Shown here: piece after piece, positions 4,257 through 5,700 of the stretch
How the letters are laid out: every line of letters begins with the position of its first letter
How positions within the stretch are numbered: the stretch's first letter is position 1
DNA from: JBLHGU01 sp047615875
Lineage (GTDB): Bacteria; Pseudomonadota; Gammaproteobacteria; Arenicellales; CAJQKF01
Direction of reading: 5' to 3'
Length of the DNA stretch: 5,700 bases
Assembly: GCA_047615875.1 (NCBI GenBank)
Contig: JBLHGU010000294.1
Span: 1 to 5,700, forward strand
Translations under genes and position numbers: made by a program
The notes under the pieces: generated by a model
Databases searched by the model: none
What the model was told of the DNA's origin: nothing
The model's input: the letters and a program-made list of their open reading frames with translations, nothing else

Positions 4257-5700
4257 ATGAGTGACCTACAGGACTACCTGAACGATCCGGAGCGTGATGC
4301 CCTGATCCCGCAAGTCAGAAAGAAGATTGACGAACTTGGCGTTGATGCGATTTACTACCAGTACGTCTCGATAACTGGGCGCATCATGGGAAAAACGGTA
4401 CCGTCGAAACACTGGGAGCGCCTGGCCAGCGGCGGCATGCAAACCTGGATAGGTGGCATCACTAATGTCTTTGCGGACAAGGAAGGTGACCTGATCGGGT
4501 TTGCGCCAAACGCCTCCGAATTACTGGCCCTACCAGACCCGGATACCTTTTGTCAGCTGCCGTGGAACAAGCGCATCGCCAGGGTATTCTGCACGGTTTT
4601 CTTTAGCCGCGAAGATCCGAAACGACCTGAGGAATTTCTTGATTCCGATACGCGTGGCAACCTGCGCAGAATTCACAAACAATTCCAGGGCGAACACGGG
4701 CTAAGTATGCGCGTGGGCTGCGAACCGGAAATGCTCTGGTTGAAGCCCGGTGACGACAAGGCGCCGTATTACGGGACCACCAAACCTTATGCCTATCATA
4801 TTGACCAGTTCGAACAACTCGCCGATGTCTGGCTCAGAGTATACGACTACGCTATCGCCATGGGTCTCGATATGATTCAGGGTGACCACGAAGATGCGCC
4901 CGGTCAAATCGAGTTGAACTTCCAATACGATGATCCTTTGCGCACCAGTGATCGAATTACCACCTATCGGCAAATTTGTGCTCAGGTCGCACGTGAATTT
5001 GATTTGATTGCTGTCTTCATGTCCAAGCCCTACATGGGAATGCCAGCGAATGGCTGCCATCACAACATCTCACTTTGGACCGGAGGGGAAGACTCTGTCG
5101 TCTCTCTGGTGGATAACCCGCAGCCGGGTATGGATGAGGTCTTTTCCTATGCTTCCGGCGGTACCAATGAATTTCTCAACCCAGACGAATTATGGATGCC
5201 CGCCGACATCGGCAAGTGGTCGCTTGGCGGCATGCTGGCCCATCTCGACGCACTGGTTGCGATCGGTGCTTCGACGGTGAATTCCTACCGCCGCCTGAAT
5301 GACACCGGCATGTGGGCACCGGTAGGGCATAGCTGGGGGTTACAGAACCGTTCCTGTGCAATTCGTGTCTCGAGTCCTGACCGTTTCGAATTCCGCTGTG
5401 TCGACTCGATGGTGAATCCATACTTGATGCAGTGCTCGCTACTGAAATCTATCGACGATGGCATTCGTAACAAAATCGATCCGGGCCCTCCGGAGGAACG
5501 TAACTTTGTTGACGTGGTGAAATCGGGTGAGGCCGTAAAACGGATCCCAACAACCCTGCGCGATGCCCTCGATGCGCTCGCTGACGACGAGGTAATCAAG
5601 TCTTCTCTACCGGGTGACCTGCATGGAATTTACGATTGGTACAAGCGTGATGAGTGGAACAAGTTTATCTGGGAAACATCCGACTGGGATGTGAAAACCT
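4257..5700 (+). CDS. glutamine synthetase-family ligase, second of the tandem pair; 3' end cut by the window
   Basis: A continuous frame of 481 codons runs from ATG 4257 to the window edge. The ending YKRDEWNKFIWETSDWDVKT is the usual C-terminus of this subgroup, so only a few residues should be missing. The N-terminal domain includes YYQYVSITGRIMGKTVPSKH (33-52). The catalytic domain has CEPEMLWLK (Glu156, Glu158), GDHEDAPGQIELNFQYDD (Glu212, Gln217, Glu219), GCHHNISLW (266-274), NSYRRLN (342-348), NRSCAIRV (Arg370) and RFEFRCVDSMVNPYL (Glu378, Arg380). The second His of the usual G-x-H-x-H is Asn270. It is clearly divergent from its upstream neighbour, so the pair is not a recent duplication. 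The likely role is gamma-glutamylation of an amine or another ATP-dependent ligation in nitrogen metabolism; the substrate is unknown. The 20 bp gap has only a weak ribosome site (GTGAGA, 4240-4245). It is probably co-transcribed from the sigma-54 promoter, and the two proteins might form mixed or sequential complexes. Confidence 0.92.
   Translation, partial: MSDLQDYLNDPERDALIPQVRKKIDELGVDAIYYQYVSITGRIMGKTVPSKHWERLASGGMQTWIGGITNVFADKEGDLIGFAPNASELLALPDPDTFCQLPWNKRIARVFCTVFFSREDPKRPEEFLDSDTRGNLRRIHKQFQGEHGLSMRVGCEPEMLWLKPGDDKAPYYGTTKPYAYHIDQFEQLADVWLRVYDYAIAMGLDMIQGDHEDAPGQIELNFQYDDPLRTSDRITTYRQICAQVAREFDLIAVFMSKPYMGMPANGCHHNISLWTGGEDSVVSLVDNPQPGMDEVFSYASGGTNEFLNPDELWMPADIGKWSLGGMLAHLDALVAIGASTVNSYRRLNDTGMWAPVGHSWGLQNRSCAIRVSSPDRFEFRCVDSMVNPYLMQCSLLKSIDDGIRNKIDPGPPEERNFVDVVKSGEAVKRIPTTLRDALDALADDEVIKSSLPGDLHGIYDWYKRDEWNKFIWETSDWDVKT

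Noticed and set aside
4701..5063. 120-codon reverse-strand open frame, and another at 5285-5599
   Set aside because: Both are antisense to the conserved catalytic domain of the second ligase and show no family resemblance.
1..5700. CRISPR array, tRNA, rRNA, riboswitch or defence-system genes
   Set aside because: No regularly spaced direct repeats, tRNA-like cloverleaf, rRNA motifs or recognisable defence domains were seen on either strand.

Overview
The window reads as proteobacterial chromosome. The evidence is a sigma-54 type promoter, plus genes resembling the amine, amino-alcohol and osmolyte catabolism repertoire of marine or soil alpha- and gammaproteobacteria. No rRNA or tRNA is present, so lineage is not fixed more tightly. 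All recognised genes lie on the + strand. They fall into two intact metabolic blocks separated by about 1.7 kb of decayed, AT-richer DNA.

Block 1 (1-1126) is the C-terminal half of a GMC-family FAD-dependent alcohol (choline-type) dehydrogenase, followed 13 bp later by a small single-domain cupin. They look co-transcribed. The start of the dehydrogenase is outside the window.

The decayed zone (1127-2347) holds three things. First is an unassigned stretch with a 56-codon open frame. Second is a broken IS6-family transposase: the N-terminus is missing, the frame shifts at an A6 run, and a stop replaces what is probably a conserved Trp. Third is a C-terminal stump of an arylsulfatase or phosphonate-monoester-hydrolase type enzyme. 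The sulfatase homology begins about 45 bp after the transposase stop, as expected if the insertion sequence cut the gene.

A gene-free regulatory region (2348-2877) follows. It has a strong match to a sigma-54 -24/-12 promoter at 2769-2784. It also has two copies of the same dyad, TGATG-N8-CATCA: one about 135 bp upstream of the predicted start of transcription and one just downstream of it. A GCACC/GGTGC dyad resembling an NtrC site, but with wider spacing, lies about 390 bp upstream of that start.

Block 2 (2878-5700) is a pair of divergent glutamine-synthetase-fold ligases, 20 bp apart, downstream of that promoter. Both keep most catalytic-domain motifs, but each carries a different substitution at a usually conserved site. 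The second runs off the window within a few residues of its expected end. The likely role is ATP-dependent gamma-glutamylation of an amine, or a similar ligation, in nitrogen or amine metabolism under sigma-54 control. The substrate cannot be read from the sequence. A functional link between the two blocks (an amino alcohol or quaternary amine oxidised by the GMC enzyme, and an amine glutamylated by the ligases) is only a guess.
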